Assembly: GCA_964488085.1 (NCBI GenBank)
Contig: CAZATK010000023.1
Coordinates: 1 to 5,665, forward strand
DNA length: 5,665 nucleotides
Direction of reading: 5' to 3'
Origin: CAZATK01 sp964488085
GTDB taxonomy: Bacteria; Patescibacteriota; Minisyncoccia; UBA6257; UBA11618
Shown here: piece after piece, positions 5,486 to 5,665 of the stretch
Position numbering within the stretch: position 1 is the first letter of the stretch
Layout of the letters: each line of letters opens with the position of its first letter
The notes under the pieces: generated by a model
What the model was told of the DNA's origin: nothing
Databases searched by the model: none
The model's input: only the letters and a program-made list of their open reading frames with translations
Program-made: the position numbers and the translations under genes

Positions 5486-5665
5486 ATCCAAAATTTTTTA
5501 TGATTGGTTTTGATTTAAATTTTTCTAAATATTTAATAATTGGTAATAAGAAATTAAAATAAGGCAGGCAAAGACTAGAGGCCTCAAAATGTATAATCTT
5601 AAATCCTCCCCTTTTTAAATCTTTACGCATAATCCAAGGATATCGCCAAACATGCGGTAATTTTT
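5457..5665 (-). CDS. C-terminal part of a probable SAM-dependent methyltransferase (partial)
   Basis: On the minus strand one frame stays open from the window edge (first full codon 5663-5661) to a TAA at 5457-5459, giving 68 residues. Both other minus-strand frames meet stops within about 50 bases of the edge. The visible part reads RYPWIMRKDLKRGGFKIIHFE (about 7-27), resembling the last helix and strand of class I methyltransferases, in which a basic helix leads to GF and then a hydrophobic strand. It ends with FGYGSIAMVKK (58-68), again like the final strand of this fold. The SAM-binding motifs lie outside the window, so a glycosyltransferase or other enzyme is not excluded. It overlaps the flippase start by 29 bases, indicating that both belong to one minus-strand operon. 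Confidence 0.6.
   Translation of the reverse strand, partial: KLPHVWRYPWIMRKDLKRGGFKIIHFEASSLCLPYFNFLLPIIKYLEKFKSKPIIKNFGYGSIAMVKK

Overview
The window is an AT-rich bacterial stretch from a surface-glycan locus (O-antigen, capsule, S-layer or flagellin glycan type). It shows bacterial sigma70-like promoters, intrinsic terminators and standard stop-codon use. Gene content fits nonulosonic-acid or related sugar synthesis, decoration of that glycan, and its export: the tail of a short-chain dehydrogenase/reductase (SDR), a NeuB-family sugar-acid synthase, two SAM-dependent methyltransferases, a phytanoyl-CoA dioxygenase-like (PhyH) oxygenase, a Wzx-type flippase, and the tail of a further probable methyltransferase. 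I cannot name the organism. The mix of Shine-Dalgarno (SD) and SD-less starts and the low GC suggest an environmental or little-studied lineage, but that is inference.

Layout. Bases 1-57 (+) are the last 18 codons and stop of an SDR. Bases 56-170 hold four hairpins in a row, and the two outer ones are inverted copies of each other; it looks like a small non-autonomous mobile or REP/BIME-like element. An intrinsic terminator (185-211) follows, then a candidate promoter (218-246) and an SD site (264-269) for the neuB-like gene (274-1248, +). That gene ends in a strong terminator that begins on its stop codon. A near-consensus promoter overlaps this terminator and would start transcription at or next to the ATG of the next gene, giving a leaderless mRNA. 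That promoter would drive a tight three-gene unit: methyltransferase (1291-2229), unusual methyltransferase with a large insertion (2242-3321), and PhyH-like dioxygenase (3302-4201).

On the minus strand a flippase (4208-5485) converges on the dioxygenase gene with only 6 bases between stop codons. The plus-strand terminator of the three-gene unit (4226-4249) therefore lies inside the last codons of the flippase. The flippase start overlaps the end of another minus-strand gene (5457 to the window edge), whose visible tail resembles a methyltransferase C-terminus.

How they may work together (inference): the SDR and NeuB-like enzyme make an acidic sugar precursor; the methyltransferases and the Fe(II)/2-oxoglutarate oxygenase modify a sugar, glycan or lipid carrier; the flippase moves the lipid-linked unit across the membrane. 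No substrate can be read from the sequence. No tRNA, rRNA or CRISPR array is visible, and no gene-free stretch exceeds 300 bases; the longest (58-273) is described above.
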